Part shown: piece by piece, positions 7,235 through 17,251 of the stretch
Position numbering within the stretch: the stretch's first letter is position 1
How the letters are laid out: the number at the start of each line of letters is the position of its first letter
Source of the DNA: Actinomycetota bacterium
GTDB lineage: Bacteria > Actinomycetota > Acidimicrobiia > Acidimicrobiales > Aldehydirespiratoraceae
Length of the DNA: 64,000 nt
Reading direction: 5' to 3'
Assembly: GCA_029979265.1 (NCBI GenBank)
Contig: JAPOHW010000001.1
Coordinates: forward strand, 1-64,000
Position numbers and translations under genes: made by a program
Notes under the pieces: model-generated
Told to the model about the DNA's origin: nothing
Databases searched by the model: none
Seen by the model: the letters and a program-made list of their open reading frames with translations, nothing else

Positions 7235-9391
7235 TCAGCCGGCGTGGGCCGCTTTCTGCCGGCGACGGTGATCCCGCAGGATCGCCTCGGTGTACCCGTT
7301 CTTCTGGAATCGACCGTCGAGGACGAGGGCAAGTGCAGCCTGGAACGGGATCGAGGCTTCGTAGTGGGGAGCCATCGGCTCGTAGGCGCTGTCGTCTGCG
7401 TTCTGAGCGTCGACGGCGAGCGCCATGCGCTGCATCGCTTCGCGAACCTGGGTTTCGTCGACCAGTCCGTGGTGCAACCAGTTCGCGACATGCTGTGAAG
7501 AGATACGCAACGTTGCGAGGTCTTCCATCAAGCCAACGTCGTCGATGTCGGGCACCGTCGAGCAGCCGACTCCCTGGCCGACCCAGCGAACGACGTAGCC
7601 GAGTATCGACTGGCAGTTGTTGTCGAGTTCGGTCTGGATGTCGGCTTCGGTCAGCTCACCGCACAGCAGCGGGATCGTGGTCAGATCGTCGATTGATCGG
7701 GGCGCTCTGTCGTGGATCTCTTCTTGACGCGCCGCCACGTTGGTGTCGAAGTAGTGGGTGGAGTGCAGGGTGGCTGCGGTGGGTGATGGCACCCACGCGC
7801 AGGTGGCCCCCGACTGGGGGTGGCTGGCCTTGGCGGCAAGCATCTCGGCCATCTCCGACGGCTTTGCCCACATGCCCTTGCCGATCTGGGCCCGGTTCTG
7901 CATGCCGGCAGCGAGCCCGGTGTCGACATTGGCGTCCTCATAGGCGAGGAGCCAGGTCGCTCCCTTCATGTCGCCCTTCTTGAGCATCGGTCCGGCCTCC
8001 ATGTCGGTGTGGATCTCGTCGCCGGTGCGGTCGAGGAAACCGGTGTTGATGAACACAACCCGCTCGCGTGCCTGGTCGATGGCCGCAGCGAGGTTGAGCG
8101 AGGTCCGTCGTTCCTCGTCCATGATGCCCATCTTCAGCGTGGTCGGTTCGAGTCCGAGCGCAGCCTCGACCCGGCCGAACAAGTCGACGGCCCAGGCGAC
8201 CTCGTCGGCGCCGTGCATCTTCGGCTTCACGATGTAGATCGAGCCAGCTCGACTGTTGCGGAATGCGCTGTTGCCGAGCAGGTCGTGCTTGCCGGCCAGT
8301 GCCGTGACGAAACAGTCCAGGATCGTCTCGTGAATCGGCTCACCGTCCATCGTCACGGCGTCGGTGGTGAGGTGATGACCGACATTGCGAACGAGCATGC
8401 AGGCCCGGCCCGGCAACACGAGCTCGGAGCCGTCGGCAGCGGTGTAGACGCGATCGCTGTTGAGCCGCCGTTCCACGGACTCGCCACCTTTGCGGAACGT
8501 CGAGACGAGGTCGCCTTTCATCAGGCCGAGCCAGTTGCCGTAGACGACGACTTTGTCGTCGGCGTCGACAGCGCTGACCGAGTCTTCGCAGTCCATGATC
8601 GACGAGATCGCCGACTCGAGATCGATGTCGGCGATGCCAGCAGGGTCGTCCTTCCCGATGGTGTCGGCTCGATCGATCCGGATGTCGGCGTGGAGTCCGT
8701 GCTTTCGGAGCACGATGTTGCTGGGGTCGGCTGCGTCACCGGCATGGCCGACGAACTGGCCGGGATCGGCGAGCACCGTGGCGGTCGCGCCAAGCGACAC
8801 CTGTAATGCGCCATCGACGACGGCATAGCCCGTTGCGTCGGTGTGGCTGCCGTCGACGAGCGGCGCGTGCGAGTCCAGGAAGGCCCGCGCCCATGCGATG
8901 ACCTTGGCGCCGCGGACCGGGTTGTACCCGCTGCCGGCGTCTGCGCCGTCTTCGTCGGTGATGACGTCGGTGCCGTAGAGGGCGTCGTACAGCGAGCCCC
9001 ATCGGGCGTTCGCTGCGTTGAGGGCGTACCGGGCGTTGTCGAGGGGAACGACGAGTTGCGCACCGGCGGTGCCGGCGATTTCCGAGTCGACCTTGCTGGT
9101 TGCGACGGACACGTCGACGGGAGCGTCTTCGAGGTAGCCGATCTCCCGAAGGAAGTCGAGGTAGTCGGTGTGGTCGTGGTGTCCTCTGGCTGCGACGAGG
9201 TACGCATCGATCTGGCCCTGCAACTCGTCACGTCTGGCCAGCAAGGCGGTGTTGCGTGGGCCCATCTCGGCTACGACGGCCTCGAGTGCGGACCAGAAGT
9301 CGGCTGCGGTGACACCGGAGTCGGGGGTCAGTGACGTTTCGACGAAGTCGTGGAGCGACTGGGCGATCTCGAGGTGTCCGATGCGAACCAT
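7235..9391 (-). CDS. glcB: Malate synthase G
   Basis: This is a 718-residue protein, the typical size of the monomeric G form. It condenses glyoxylate with acetyl-CoA to malate in the glyoxylate bypass. Family regions seen include RAGSIYIVKPKMHGADEVAW, the catalytic Glu in GIMDEERRTSLNL, the metal-binding Asp region in FLDRTGDEIHTDMEAG and the late CSTVPDIDD segment. There is no isocitrate lyase in the window; glyoxylate might also come from glycine or glycolate oxidation. The gene stands alone on its strand, divergent from an SDR. Confidence 0.97.
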   Translation of the reverse strand: MVRIGHLEIAQSLHDFVETSLTPDSGVTAADFWSALEAVVAEMGPRNTALLARRDELQGQIDAYLVAARGHHDHTDYLDFLREIGYLEDAPVDVSVATSKVDSEIAGTAGAQLVVPLDNARYALNAANARWGSLYDALYGTDVITDEDGADAGSGYNPVRGAKVIAWARAFLDSHAPLVDGSHTDATGYAVVDGALQVSLGATATVLADPGQFVGHAGDAADPSNIVLRKHGLHADIRIDRADTIGKDDPAGIADIDLESAISSIMDCEDSVSAVDADDKVVVYGNWLGLMKGDLVSTFRKGGESVERRLNSDRVYTAADGSELVLPGRACMLVRNVGHHLTTDAVTMDGEPIHETILDCFVTALAGKHDLLGNSAFRNSRAGSIYIVKPKMHGADEVAWAVDLFGRVEAALGLEPTTLKMGIMDEERRTSLNLAAAIDQARERVVFINTGFLDRTGDEIHTDMEAGPMLKKGDMKGATWLLAYEDANVDTGLAAGMQNRAQIGKGMWAKPSEMAEMLAAKASHPQSGATCAWVPSPTAATLHSTHYFDTNVAARQEEIHDRAPRSIDDLTTIPLLCGELTEADIQTELDNNCQSILGYVVRWVGQGVGCSTVPDIDDVGLMEDLATLRISSQHVANWLHHGLVDETQVREAMQRMALAVDAQNADDSAYEPMAPHYEASIPFQAALALVLDGRFQKNGYTEAILRDHRRRQKAAHAG

Positions 9392-9438
9392 ACGTTCGAT
9401 GTTAACGACCGTTCACCCCACTCACGGTATTGTGGCGT

Positions 9439-10227
9439 ATGACAACCCTCGCCGAGTACCGCAGTCTGTTCGACCTCACCGGCCAGCGAGCCGCCGTCAT
9501 CGGTGCCGGCTCCGGGTTGGGCGAGGCGAGCGCCCTGGCCCTCGCAGCGCATGGCGCGACCGTGACATGCGCCGATCTCGACGCCGGCGCCGCAGAGGCG
9601 ACTGCAGACGCGATCGTCGCCGAGAACGGTGCGGCGTCGTCGACGGCCGTCGACATCACGGACGCCGAATCGGTCGATGCCCTGTTTGCGTCGGCCCACT
9701 TCGACACCGCCGTGATCACCCCCTCCATCAATGTCCGCAAACAACTGCTCGACATGAGCGAGGACGAGTTCGCCCGCGTCGTCGATCTCAACCTTCGGGG
9801 GACCTTCACCGCCATGCGCTCGGCGGGCCGGTCGATGGCCGCACGCACTGGTGGATCGATCATCGTGTTCAGTTCGGTGCGCTCACAGGTCGTCGAACCC
9901 GGACAGGGGGTCTACGCCGCCACCAAAGCCGGCGCAGTGGCGCTTGTGAAGACGCTGGCTGCTGAGCTCGCCTCGCACAATGTGCGAGTCAATGCGGTGT
10001 GTCCCGGTGTCGTCGAGACCCCCCTGACGGAGCAGATCAAAGCCGATCCAGCGTGGTACCAGGCCTATGCCGACATCAGCGCCCTGGGTCGGTGGAGTCA
10101 GCCCGAGGAACAGGCTGGTGCAGTTGTGTACCTCGCAGCCCGGGCGAGTTCGTTCGTGACCGGCTCGACCCTGTTCGTCGACGGCGGTTGGCTTGCGGTC
10201 GACGGTCGCTACACGCCGCCGCTCTAG
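9439..10227 (+). CDS. SDR-family oxidoreductase
   Basis: This is a short-chain dehydrogenase of about 262 residues. It has the cofactor motif GAGSGLGE, the NLRGTF segment, the catalytic serine in VFSSVRSQ, the YAATK Tyr/Lys pair and a C-terminal GSTLFVDGGWL that is typical of the family. The usual NNAG is replaced by a TPSINVRK context, so the motif after beta 4 is unusual. The ORF track starts at GTG 9430; the ATG at 9439 is preferred. The stop codon overlaps that of the convergent M20 peptidase gene. The substrate is unknown. Confidence 0.88.
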   Translation: MTTLAEYRSLFDLTGQRAAVIGAGSGLGEASALALAAHGATVTCADLDAGAAEATADAIVAENGAASSTAVDITDAESVDALFASAHFDTAVITPSINVRKQLLDMSEDEFARVVDLNLRGTFTAMRSAGRSMAARTGGSIIVFSSVRSQVVEPGQGVYAATKAGAVALVKTLAAELASHNVRVNAVCPGVVETPLTEQIKADPAWYQAYADISALGRWSQPEEQAGAVVYLAARASSFVTGSTLFVDGGWLAVDGRYTPPL

Positions 10228-11429
10228 GGGTCGATTCCGGCCTCGAGAAAGTTGACAGCCGCCTGGGCGAACACCTCGGTGTAGCGAACGATTTCGTCGA
10301 TCTCGACGAATTCGTCGACCTGGTGAGCGATCCACTTGCCACCCGGTCCATAGACGACGCTGTCGAGGCCGCCGTCGCGCCACAGAATGGTGCCATCGGT
10401 GCTGCCGGGAACGCCCCCGTAGACGGGTGGTTCACCCGTGATGCGCTCGTGGGCGGCGGCGAGTGCCCGGCAGACGGGGGAGTCGATCGCGGTGTCGGTC
10501 GCCGGTCGGTCATCGATCACGCAGAGCTCGAGGCGTACCCCGGTTGACTCACCGACTTCGTGGAGCATGGCTTCGACTTCTGCGATCAGTTCCGGGTGGT
10601 CGACGTCGGGAGTGGTGCGTATGTCGATCGCCAGCGTTGCGTCCGCTGGAATCACATTGATCTGCTCGATGGTGCCTGCCTGGATGACCGTAGGGGTCAG
10701 CCAGATCTCCCCGAGGTGTTGATAGGTGCCGTACCGCTGTTGCTGCTCGGATTCGAGGGCGGAGACGGCGGTGGCGACCCGTGCGAGCGCAGCGATCGGA
10801 TTGAGACCCTGATCGGGCATGGCGCCGTGCGCCATGCGACCGGTGGCGTCGATGCGGAGGCGGATTGCACCCTTCGACACTGCGCAGATCTCGCCTCCTT
10901 CCGGTTCTGCCGAGATTGCGCCGTCGATCCCCGCGCAATGGCCGGCGGTGACGAAGTGCTTCACTCCGAGCATCATTTCCTCCTCGTCGCAGAGAGCAGC
11001 GATGACGATGCGACCCGGGAACGGGCCAGCCTGCTCGACGGCGCGTGTGGCATAGATGACGGCGGCAAGGCCACCTTTCATGTCGGCCGTGCCGCGGCCG
11101 TACATACGGCCGTCGACGACAGTGGCCGAGAAGGGGTCGTGGGTCCAGGCGGCGCGGTCGCCTTCGGTGACGACATCGGTGTGACCCTCGAACAGGAGCG
11201 TCGGTCCGGGCAGTCCGCCGTCGATCGTGCAGATCACGTTCGGTCGACCGGGTGCGACCTCCTCGACGATCGGATGCCAACCGAAGGAGCGCATACGGTC
11301 GGCGACCAACTCGGCCGCCGCCGCTTCGGACCGCCCGGTGGCGGGATCGTTGACGCTCTCGATCCGCACCAGTTCGGCGGTGAATGCGACAACCTGGTCG
11401 GCGTCGATGTGGATGGTTCTCGCAGGCAT
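10224..11429 (-). CDS. M20-family metallopeptidase/deacylase (ArgE/DapE-like)
   Basis: The 401-residue product has the M20 dizinc signature: His-Thr-Asp in LFEGHTDVV, Asp in GRGTADMKGG, the Glu-Glu pair in LCDEEEMM, the acidic ligand in SAEPEGG and a late His in GGKWIAHQVDEFV. A dimerisation domain lies between about residues 180 and 290. Members hydrolyse N-acyl amino acids or dipeptides (acetylornithine, succinyl-diaminopimelate, carnosine-like), and which one applies cannot be decided. The ORF track runs to 12230, but the homologous part starts at the ATG at 11429; the rest is the shadow of the divergent KAS III gene. Confidence 0.87.
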   Translation of the reverse strand: MPARTIHIDADQVVAFTAELVRIESVNDPATGRSEAAAAELVADRMRSFGWHPIVEEVAPGRPNVICTIDGGLPGPTLLFEGHTDVVTEGDRAAWTHDPFSATVVDGRMYGRGTADMKGGLAAVIYATRAVEQAGPFPGRIVIAALCDEEEMMLGVKHFVTAGHCAGIDGAISAEPEGGEICAVSKGAIRLRIDATGRMAHGAMPDQGLNPIAALARVATAVSALESEQQQRYGTYQHLGEIWLTPTVIQAGTIEQINVIPADATLAIDIRTTPDVDHPELIAEVEAMLHEVGESTGVRLELCVIDDRPATDTAIDSPVCRALAAAHERITGEPPVYGGVPGSTDGTILWRDGGLDSVVYGPGGKWIAHQVDEFVEIDEIVRYTEVFAQAAVNFLEAGIDP

Positions 11430-11516
11430 GCCGAAACCGTAGTGCGACCGAAACGTTGCCAGCCCAGGCGACCGGTCGATCTCTCCTCGCCATGACCTGG
11501 GACCTACGATCTCGCC

Positions 11517-12587
11517 ATGGGCAGTGTGATCATCGGAACCGGGGTGGCCGTCCCGCCCCGGATCGTCACCAACGACGATCTCGCCGCGATCATGGACACC
11601 AGCGATGAGTGGATTCGCAGCCGAACCGGGGTTCGGCAACGACACATCGCCGATCCCGGTGTCGGCGCCTCGGATCTCGCCGCCGATGCAGTGGTCGAAG
11701 CACTCCGAGACGCAGCGGTCGCGCCGGAGGATGTGGACGTGCTCATCACCGCCACGATGACCCCCGACCAGTTTGCGCCGGGGATCTCCGGAATGGTGCA
11801 GGACCGGTGTGGGCTGGGTCACATCGCTTCGTTCGATCTTCGTCAGCAGTGCGGCGGCTACCTCTACGGACTCGATCTCGCCGATGCCCTCCTCAGGTCG
11901 GGCAAGGCGCGCTGCGTTGTGGTGGTCGGTGCCGAGGTGCACTCCGGGTACATGCCCTACGGCGCCTCGTGGGAGATCCTGCGTGGTCAGCGTTCCGGCC
12001 CCGCCGATCCGGTCGACCACGCTGCCGCGACCGAGGCGCGGGGATGGGCGGTGCTGTTCGGCGACGGCGCCGGTGCGGCGGTGCTCGCCACCGATGACGG
12101 TCCTGGAACGGGATTCGTCGGGAGCGTGCTGCGCACCGACGGGTCCCATGCCGATCTGATCGAAGTGCCCGGGGTTGGATTCCGGCACCAGCCCTACGTC
12201 GATGCCGCCCAGCTCGAGGCCCGGGCGCACTGGCCGTCGATGAACGGGATGGAACTGTTCCGACAGGCCGTGACCTGCATGCCGGCCGCCGTGCGGGAGG
12301 TGCTGGCCGGTGCCGATCTCACGGTCGACGACCTGTCACTCGTGATCGCCCACCAGGCCAACGATCGAATCCTCGACGGCGTCCGCAAGCAGCTGGGGGT
12401 CGATGCCGACCTGGTCCCCAGCAACATCGCCCGGTACGGCAACACCACCGCAGCCACGCTGCCGATCCTGCTTCATGAACAGCGGGCCGCAGGGCGGATC
12501 GAGCCCGGCGATCTCGTGTGTTTCACCGCCTTCGGGGCGGGGGCACACTGGGGCGCAAGCCTGTACCGGGTGCCTGGCGCGCGCTGA
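11517..12587 (+). CDS. 3-oxoacyl-ACP synthase III-like enzyme (FabH/thiolase superfamily)
   Basis: This is a 356-residue thiolase-fold protein with the Cys-His-Asn triad of KAS III: Cys in LRQQCGGYLYGL, His in VIAHQANDRI and Asn in IARYGNTTAATLPI. The N-terminal GTGVAVPPRIVTNDDLA and DEWIRSRTGVRQRHI segments are characteristic. FabH starts fatty acid synthesis by joining acetyl-CoA to malonyl-ACP, but with no fatty acid genes nearby and a longer than usual chain, this is more likely a paralogue used in a special pathway. It is divergent from the M20 gene, and a class V aminotransferase follows by about 50 bases. Confidence 0.85.
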   Translation: MGSVIIGTGVAVPPRIVTNDDLAAIMDTSDEWIRSRTGVRQRHIADPGVGASDLAADAVVEALRDAAVAPEDVDVLITATMTPDQFAPGISGMVQDRCGLGHIASFDLRQQCGGYLYGLDLADALLRSGKARCVVVVGAEVHSGYMPYGASWEILRGQRSGPADPVDHAAATEARGWAVLFGDGAGAAVLATDDGPGTGFVGSVLRTDGSHADLIEVPGVGFRHQPYVDAAQLEARAHWPSMNGMELFRQAVTCMPAAVREVLAGADLTVDDLSLVIAHQANDRILDGVRKQLGVDADLVPSNIARYGNTTAATLPILLHEQRAAGRIEPGDLVCFTAFGAGAHWGASLYRVPGAR

Positions 12588-12636
12588 CCTTGCGCCGTTG
12601 GGACGACGGCCGTCAGTCGTGGCAGGATCTGCCCCC

Positions 12637-13887
12637 GTGCCCTTCGAACCCGAGCTTTTGACGTCGATCCGTGATCGGTTCCATCACACCGATGTCTGCC
12701 CGATCCAAGGCCCCCGTGCGTTCTTCGAAAACGCCGGTGGCTCACTCACGTTGAAAGCTGCCGTGGAGCGCACGGCCGAGCTGATGGCCTTCCCTGACAA
12801 TCAGGGCCGAACCAACGTCGCGTCCCGATACCTCATGGACGTGATCGCGCAGGGCCGCGCCGACATGATGGTGCTGCTCGGGGCTTCGAGCGGTGAGGTC
12901 TTCGTCGGCGAGACCGGCACCGAGTTGCTGGGACGACTGATCCGCAACGCACTGCTGGTTTCCGAGGGGACGAAGGTGCTCGGCAGCAACCTCGAACATC
13001 CGGCGACCTACAGCGCGTGTCGCCGTTGGGCCGAGGTGACCGGCAAGGAGTACGAGCAGGTCGCCTTCGATGTCGACACCACCGTGGTCAGCGTCGAGCA
13101 GTATCGACCCGCGATCACGTCCGACCTCGCCGTCGCCACGATCATCCATGCAAGTCCGGTCACCGGGATGCATGTCGACGTCGCCGCGATCGCTGCCGAG
13201 ATCCGTGCGGTCGCCCCCGACTGTTTCATCATCGTCGATGGGATTCAGCACGCGGCCCACGGTCGCGTCGACATCGACGACTACGGCATCGACGGCTATG
13301 TCGTGTCCGGGTACAAGCTTTTCAGCCGACACAACTTCGGTGTGGCCTGGGTCTCGGATCGACTGGCAACGGCACCGCACGATCAACTCGACGGCGCACC
13401 GGCGAACGTGTGGGAGCTGGGCACCCGGGATGCATCGGCCTACGCCGCCTTCTCCGAGGTGGTCCGCTATCTCGAATGGTTGGGAACCGAGGTCGGTGCG
13501 ACGGGCACCTCGCGGGAGCGTCTCGAAGCTGCCGCCGGGGCAATCCGAGGGCAGGAACAGGATCTCGTCGATGCACTGATGTGGGGCACGGGTGGCCTCC
13601 CCGGTCTCGGACAGCTCGACCGGGTGCAGGTGGTCGGTCCCGAGTCGAGCGAACACCGCTCAGGGATGGTGTCCTTCTGGATCGACGGGCTCGACAGCCT
13701 CGATGTCGTCGATGCGCTCAACGCCGACGGGGTGCGCACGCACGCACGAAAGCGTGACTACTACTCGGCAACCGTGCTCGAACCACTCGGGATCGAGAAC
13801 TGCATCCGGGCATCGACAAGTCACTACAACTCGCGCCCCGAGGTCGAGCGGTTGCTCGCCACCGTGAACCGTCTGGCCGGGTCGTAG
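12637..13887 (+). CDS. Aminotransferase class V-fold PLP enzyme
   Basis: This protein of about 416 residues belongs to the class V group (cysteine desulfurase/kynureninase-like). The early GPRAFFENAGGSLTLKAA matches the family N-terminus, and the PLP-binding lysine is expected in VSGYKLFSRH, preceded by the Asp/Gln pair in IIVDGIQHAAHGRVD. No clear desulfurase catalytic-cysteine loop was recognised, so the reaction is not assigned. The ORF track includes 78 codons that overlap the KAS III gene; the GTG at 12637 gives a normal N-terminus (VPFEPELL). It may be co-transcribed with the KAS III gene. Confidence 0.8.
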   Translation: MPFEPELLTSIRDRFHHTDVCPIQGPRAFFENAGGSLTLKAAVERTAELMAFPDNQGRTNVASRYLMDVIAQGRADMMVLLGASSGEVFVGETGTELLGRLIRNALLVSEGTKVLGSNLEHPATYSACRRWAEVTGKEYEQVAFDVDTTVVSVEQYRPAITSDLAVATIIHASPVTGMHVDVAAIAAEIRAVAPDCFIIVDGIQHAAHGRVDIDDYGIDGYVVSGYKLFSRHNFGVAWVSDRLATAPHDQLDGAPANVWELGTRDASAYAAFSEVVRYLEWLGTEVGATGTSRERLEAAAGAIRGQEQDLVDALMWGTGGLPGLGQLDRVQVVGPESSEHRSGMVSFWIDGLDSLDVVDALNADGVRTHARKRDYYSATVLEPLGIENCIRASTSHYNSRPEVERLLATVNRLAGS

Positions 13888-13900
13888 CCGCGGCGACGCG

Positions 13901-13922
13901 CGGTCGAGGACGTGCGCGACCG
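13901..13922. terminator. Hairpin between convergent genes
   Basis: CGGTCG and CGACCG arms with a 10-base loop sit in the 36-base gap between the class V aminotransferase and soxG. There is no U-run. It may stop transcription from both sides. Confidence 0.35.
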
Positions 13923-13923
13923 G

Positions 13924-14412
13924 CTAGGAGTCCGACGAGAACTCGCCGGCGGCGTCTTCGAGCACACCGAGGAAGTAGGCCACGAACGAACCGTCGAAGA
14001 GCAGCAGATAGCTGCGCTCACCCCCGTGGTCGTCACGGACGATGTCGCAGGTGACACCGGCGATCGAGTTGCCCCATGCAGCACCGTTCGGTGTCATGGC
14101 TTCGTCGAAGTCAGCGCTGCAGAGCTTGGCCAGTGTGTCGGCCGCATGGGTCCCTGTCACCCGAATCACGTGACGGGCATGGGTGATGTCGACTGTCGAC
14201 GCATAGCCGGACAGATCGAGTTCGGCGGCCAGAGCGAGGGCTCCGGTGCCGAGGAGAATCCACTCGTCGGGTCGGATACGGACGACCAGTGTGTCGTCGC
14301 GTTGCTCGGCCGAGCCGAACGCGAGGCCGAGCGCCTGGGCTGCCACCGTGTCGTCAGCAGCGCGAATGCTCACCTTCGGCATCGGATCCAGATGCGAGAC
14401 AGAACTAGCCAC
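13924..14412 (-). CDS. soxG: Sarcosine oxidase subunit gamma family protein
   Basis: This is a 162-residue protein at the end of soxBDAG. The region EWILLGTGALALAAELD and the STVDITHARHVIRVTGTHAADTL segment match the gamma subunit, a small folate-binding-like fold that packs against the alpha subunit. It starts at a GTG that overlaps the soxA stop, which points to coupled synthesis in equal amounts. The short divergent N-terminus is normal for this subunit, the least conserved of the four. Confidence 0.85.
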   Translation of the reverse strand: MASSVSHLDPMPKVSIRAADDTVAAQALGLAFGSAEQRDDTLVVRIRPDEWILLGTGALALAAELDLSGYASTVDITHARHVIRVTGTHAADTLAKLCSADFDEAMTPNGAAWGNSIAGVTCDIVRDDHGGERSYLLLFDGSFVAYFLGVLEDAAGEFSSDS

Positions 14413-17251
14413 GGAGACGTTCTCCTTCCGGGTCGAAATGGGCGTGGTGTTCGTTCACGGTGGCGGTGATGCGACGCCCGTCCACGAGCAGGATCTCGAG
14501 TGAGGTGCCGGCGTCGGCGAATGCCCGGTCGACCTGGGCGAGACAGATCGACCGCTCGAGGGTGGGAGACATGCGACTCGACGTGATGCGGCCGACGATC
14601 TCGTTGGTTCCCGAACGCAGAATCTGCGCTGCTTCTTCGGGGACGACCGTCCCGTCGTCGGGTTGACAGGCCACGAGCACCGGGTGATCCCTGGATTCGA
14701 GCGACCATCTGACCTCGGGCATACCGGCCCAGTCGTCCTTGTCGAGCCGCAACAGGGAATCGAGGCCGGTGACCGGCGCCTTCGACAGTCCGTCGGTGTC
14801 TTGGCCCACGATGAAGTGCCCTTTTTCGAGTCGCATGATGCGCTGCGCCTCGAGACCGAACGGCTTGACACCGAGGTCGTCACCGTCGGCGAGGAGACGC
14901 TCCCAGATCGCGAGGCCGTGTCCGGATGGTACGTGGATCTCGTACGACAACTCGCCGGTGAAGCCGATCCGCCAGGCGATGCAACCATCGACACCGGCGA
15001 TCGTGCCCTGTCGTACCTGCATGTAGGGAAAGGCGTCATTGTCGAGGTCGATGTCGGTGAGACGGCCGAGCAACGCTCGAGCGTTCGGACCGGCGATGTT
15101 GATTGATGTGAGACCCGTGGTGAGCGGGGTGACGTGGACCCGCCACTCTGGCCGCTCCGTCTGGAGCCACATCTCGATCCACGACCAGATGCGAGCGGCG
15201 CCCGACGACGTCGTGGTCATCAGATAGTGCTCCTCGCCGAGGCGAGCGGTGACTCCGTCGTCGAGCACGACGCCGTCTTCGGCGCACATGATGCCGTACC
15301 GAACTCCACCGATCGGCAGCTGCATCCATTTGTTGGTGTAGAGCAGGCTGAGGAGCTTCGGGACGTCGGGACCCTGCAGATCAAGCTTGCCGAGCGGGGT
15401 GACGTCGATGATGCCGACGTTCTCCCGACAGTTTCGGACCTCGGCGGCGGGGTCGCCATAGTGGTCGGGGCGCACCCATTGGCCGGCGAGGATCGGCGTC
15501 GCCCCGTTCGCCTCGTGCCAGGGCTGGATCACGCTGCGTCGGGTGGGCTCGTTGATGCGGCCGGCGAGCGCGCCGAGCGAGATCGGCGCATAGGGCGGGC
15601 GCCACACAGTGGTGCCGACGTCGGCGATCGAGTCACCCTTGGCCTGAGCAAGCACGGCGACGGTGTTGACGGTCTCGAGCTTGCCCTGGCTTGGGCCCAT
15701 CGTTGCCGTCGTGAATCGCTTGATCAGCTCGACCGAGTCGAACCCTTCGGCAGCAGCCGAGTAGAGATCTTTCGACGAAACGTCCTCGGAGTAGTCGACG
15801 ATGCCGTGGGTGACGGCCCGAAACAGTTCCGGGTGTGGCCAGCGGTCGAGCGGGACGCGCTCGTCGGGCGGATACGCAGGCTCGGGTCCGTTGACGGCTT
15901 CGGCTCGTGCCGTCGCCGCCTGAAGGCGGTGACGAACAACCGCCGCTCGACCGGCTGCGAGTTCCCCGGTCGACCGGCCGTGCTCCAGCAGGTCGTCGAG
16001 TGCCCCGTCACCGATCATGCCGCCGGTGGCGAGCACGTTGTCCGGTGCGCCAGCCGGGAAGAAGCGGGCGGCGTTGGCGTCGTACACCGGTCGGTCGCCG
16101 GCCATGTTGAGCAGCGAGGTCGGCGTGGTCCAGCCCACTGCGGTGACGAGCAGGTCGCAGGTGATCTTGGCGCCGTCGTCGAGGAGGACCTCCTTGACTC
16201 GGCTCTTGGAACCTGTGGCCGAAACGATGCGCTCACCGGTGAGCGCATCGACGACCCGGGCGATCGACACACCGGCGCGGCGCAGGTCGTCGATGGCCGC
16301 ATCGCCGGATTCGTTGGCGCTGAACACGACGGCCTGCGTCCCAGGCTTCACGCCGTACATCGTGATGAGGCGACGAACTGCACCCGAGGTCATGACCCCG
16401 GGGAGGTCGTTGCCCTCGAACACGTAGGGGCGCTCGATCGTTCCAGCTGCAACGATCAGTGTCTTGGCTCGAGCCTTGATCAGCCGCTCGATGACACCGG
16501 GGTGGCTGCGCTCGGAGATTGCGACCCAGTTGTCCTCGTAGCGGCCGGTGACCGTCGCGTTCGTGAGGATCTCCACGCCGGCGGTACGGGCCGCCGCGGC
16601 GAGCTCGGCTGCACGAGCCCGGTCCTGTTCGGTGCCCCAGAGGAGATGACCGCCCACTCGATGCTCGTGCTCGACGAGCATCACCGATGCTCCCGCCTCG
16701 GCTGCTGCGATGGCGGCCGAAAGGCCGGCTGGGCCACCACCGGCGACCACGACGTCGGGGTGGGCGAAGCGCTTGTCGTATCGACCGTGTGGTGTGTCGA
16801 GATCGACCTCACCGCCGGGTGCAAACCTGGCCAGGACGTGCTCGTACGTCGGCCACAGCGCAGCCGGCTTCATGAACGTCTTGTAGTAGAAGCCAGCGGT
16901 GAGGAAGCGGCCGACAAGACGGTTGGCCGCTTTGATGTCGAACGTGAGCGATGGCCACACGTTCTGGGCCGAGACCTGCATGCCGGCCTCGAGCTTGCGG
17001 TGAGAGGCGCGCACGTTCGGCTCGTCGCCGACCTGCACGGTCGTGTTCGGATCCCAGTAGTCGGCGGTGAGCGCGCCACGCCGCCGGTGGTACTTCATCG
17101 AGCGGCTGATGATGTGGTGACCGTTCGCCATCAGCGCCGATGTGATCGTGTCGCCCTCGAAGCCCTCGAGCTTCTTGCCGTTCCAGGTGAACGGCAGGGT
17201 CTTGGTGCGGTCGAGGACTTCCCCCTCCGATGCTGGGAGGCGGTGACTCAC
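14405..17251 (-). CDS. soxA: Sarcosine oxidase subunit alpha
   Basis: The 948-residue alpha subunit has an N-terminal ferredoxin-like region (FTWNGKKLEGFEGDTITSAL), an FAD/NAD-binding domain (VVAGGGPAGLSAAIAAAEAG, near residue 170), a second dinucleotide region and a C-terminal GcvT-like tetrahydrofolate domain (INIAGPNARALLGRLTDIDL, FTGELSYEIHVPSG). The enzyme demethylates sarcosine to glycine and passes the one-carbon unit to folate. The start is the GTG at 17251 that overlaps the soxD stop (GTGA); the extra N-terminal part of the ORF track is the soxD shadow. Confidence 0.95.
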   Translation of the reverse strand: MSHRLPASEGEVLDRTKTLPFTWNGKKLEGFEGDTITSALMANGHHIISRSMKYHRRRGALTADYWDPNTTVQVGDEPNVRASHRKLEAGMQVSAQNVWPSLTFDIKAANRLVGRFLTAGFYYKTFMKPAALWPTYEHVLARFAPGGEVDLDTPHGRYDKRFAHPDVVVAGGGPAGLSAAIAAAEAGASVMLVEHEHRVGGHLLWGTEQDRARAAELAAAARTAGVEILTNATVTGRYEDNWVAISERSHPGVIERLIKARAKTLIVAAGTIERPYVFEGNDLPGVMTSGAVRRLITMYGVKPGTQAVVFSANESGDAAIDDLRRAGVSIARVVDALTGERIVSATGSKSRVKEVLLDDGAKITCDLLVTAVGWTTPTSLLNMAGDRPVYDANAARFFPAGAPDNVLATGGMIGDGALDDLLEHGRSTGELAAGRAAVVRHRLQAATARAEAVNGPEPAYPPDERVPLDRWPHPELFRAVTHGIVDYSEDVSSKDLYSAAAEGFDSVELIKRFTTATMGPSQGKLETVNTVAVLAQAKGDSIADVGTTVWRPPYAPISLGALAGRINEPTRRSVIQPWHEANGATPILAGQWVRPDHYGDPAAEVRNCRENVGIIDVTPLGKLDLQGPDVPKLLSLLYTNKWMQLPIGGVRYGIMCAEDGVVLDDGVTARLGEEHYLMTTTSSGAARIWSWIEMWLQTERPEWRVHVTPLTTGLTSINIAGPNARALLGRLTDIDLDNDAFPYMQVRQGTIAGVDGCIAWRIGFTGELSYEIHVPSGHGLAIWERLLADGDDLGVKPFGLEAQRIMRLEKGHFIVGQDTDGLSKAPVTGLDSLLRLDKDDWAGMPEVRWSLESRDHPVLVACQPDDGTVVPEEAAQILRSGTNEIVGRITSSRMSPTLERSICLAQVDRAFADAGTSLEILLVDGRRITATVNEHHAHFDPEGERLRG

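Noticed and set aside
10224-12230. 668-residue extended M20 ORF
   Set aside because: The part beyond 11429 is opposite the KAS III gene and has no M20 character.
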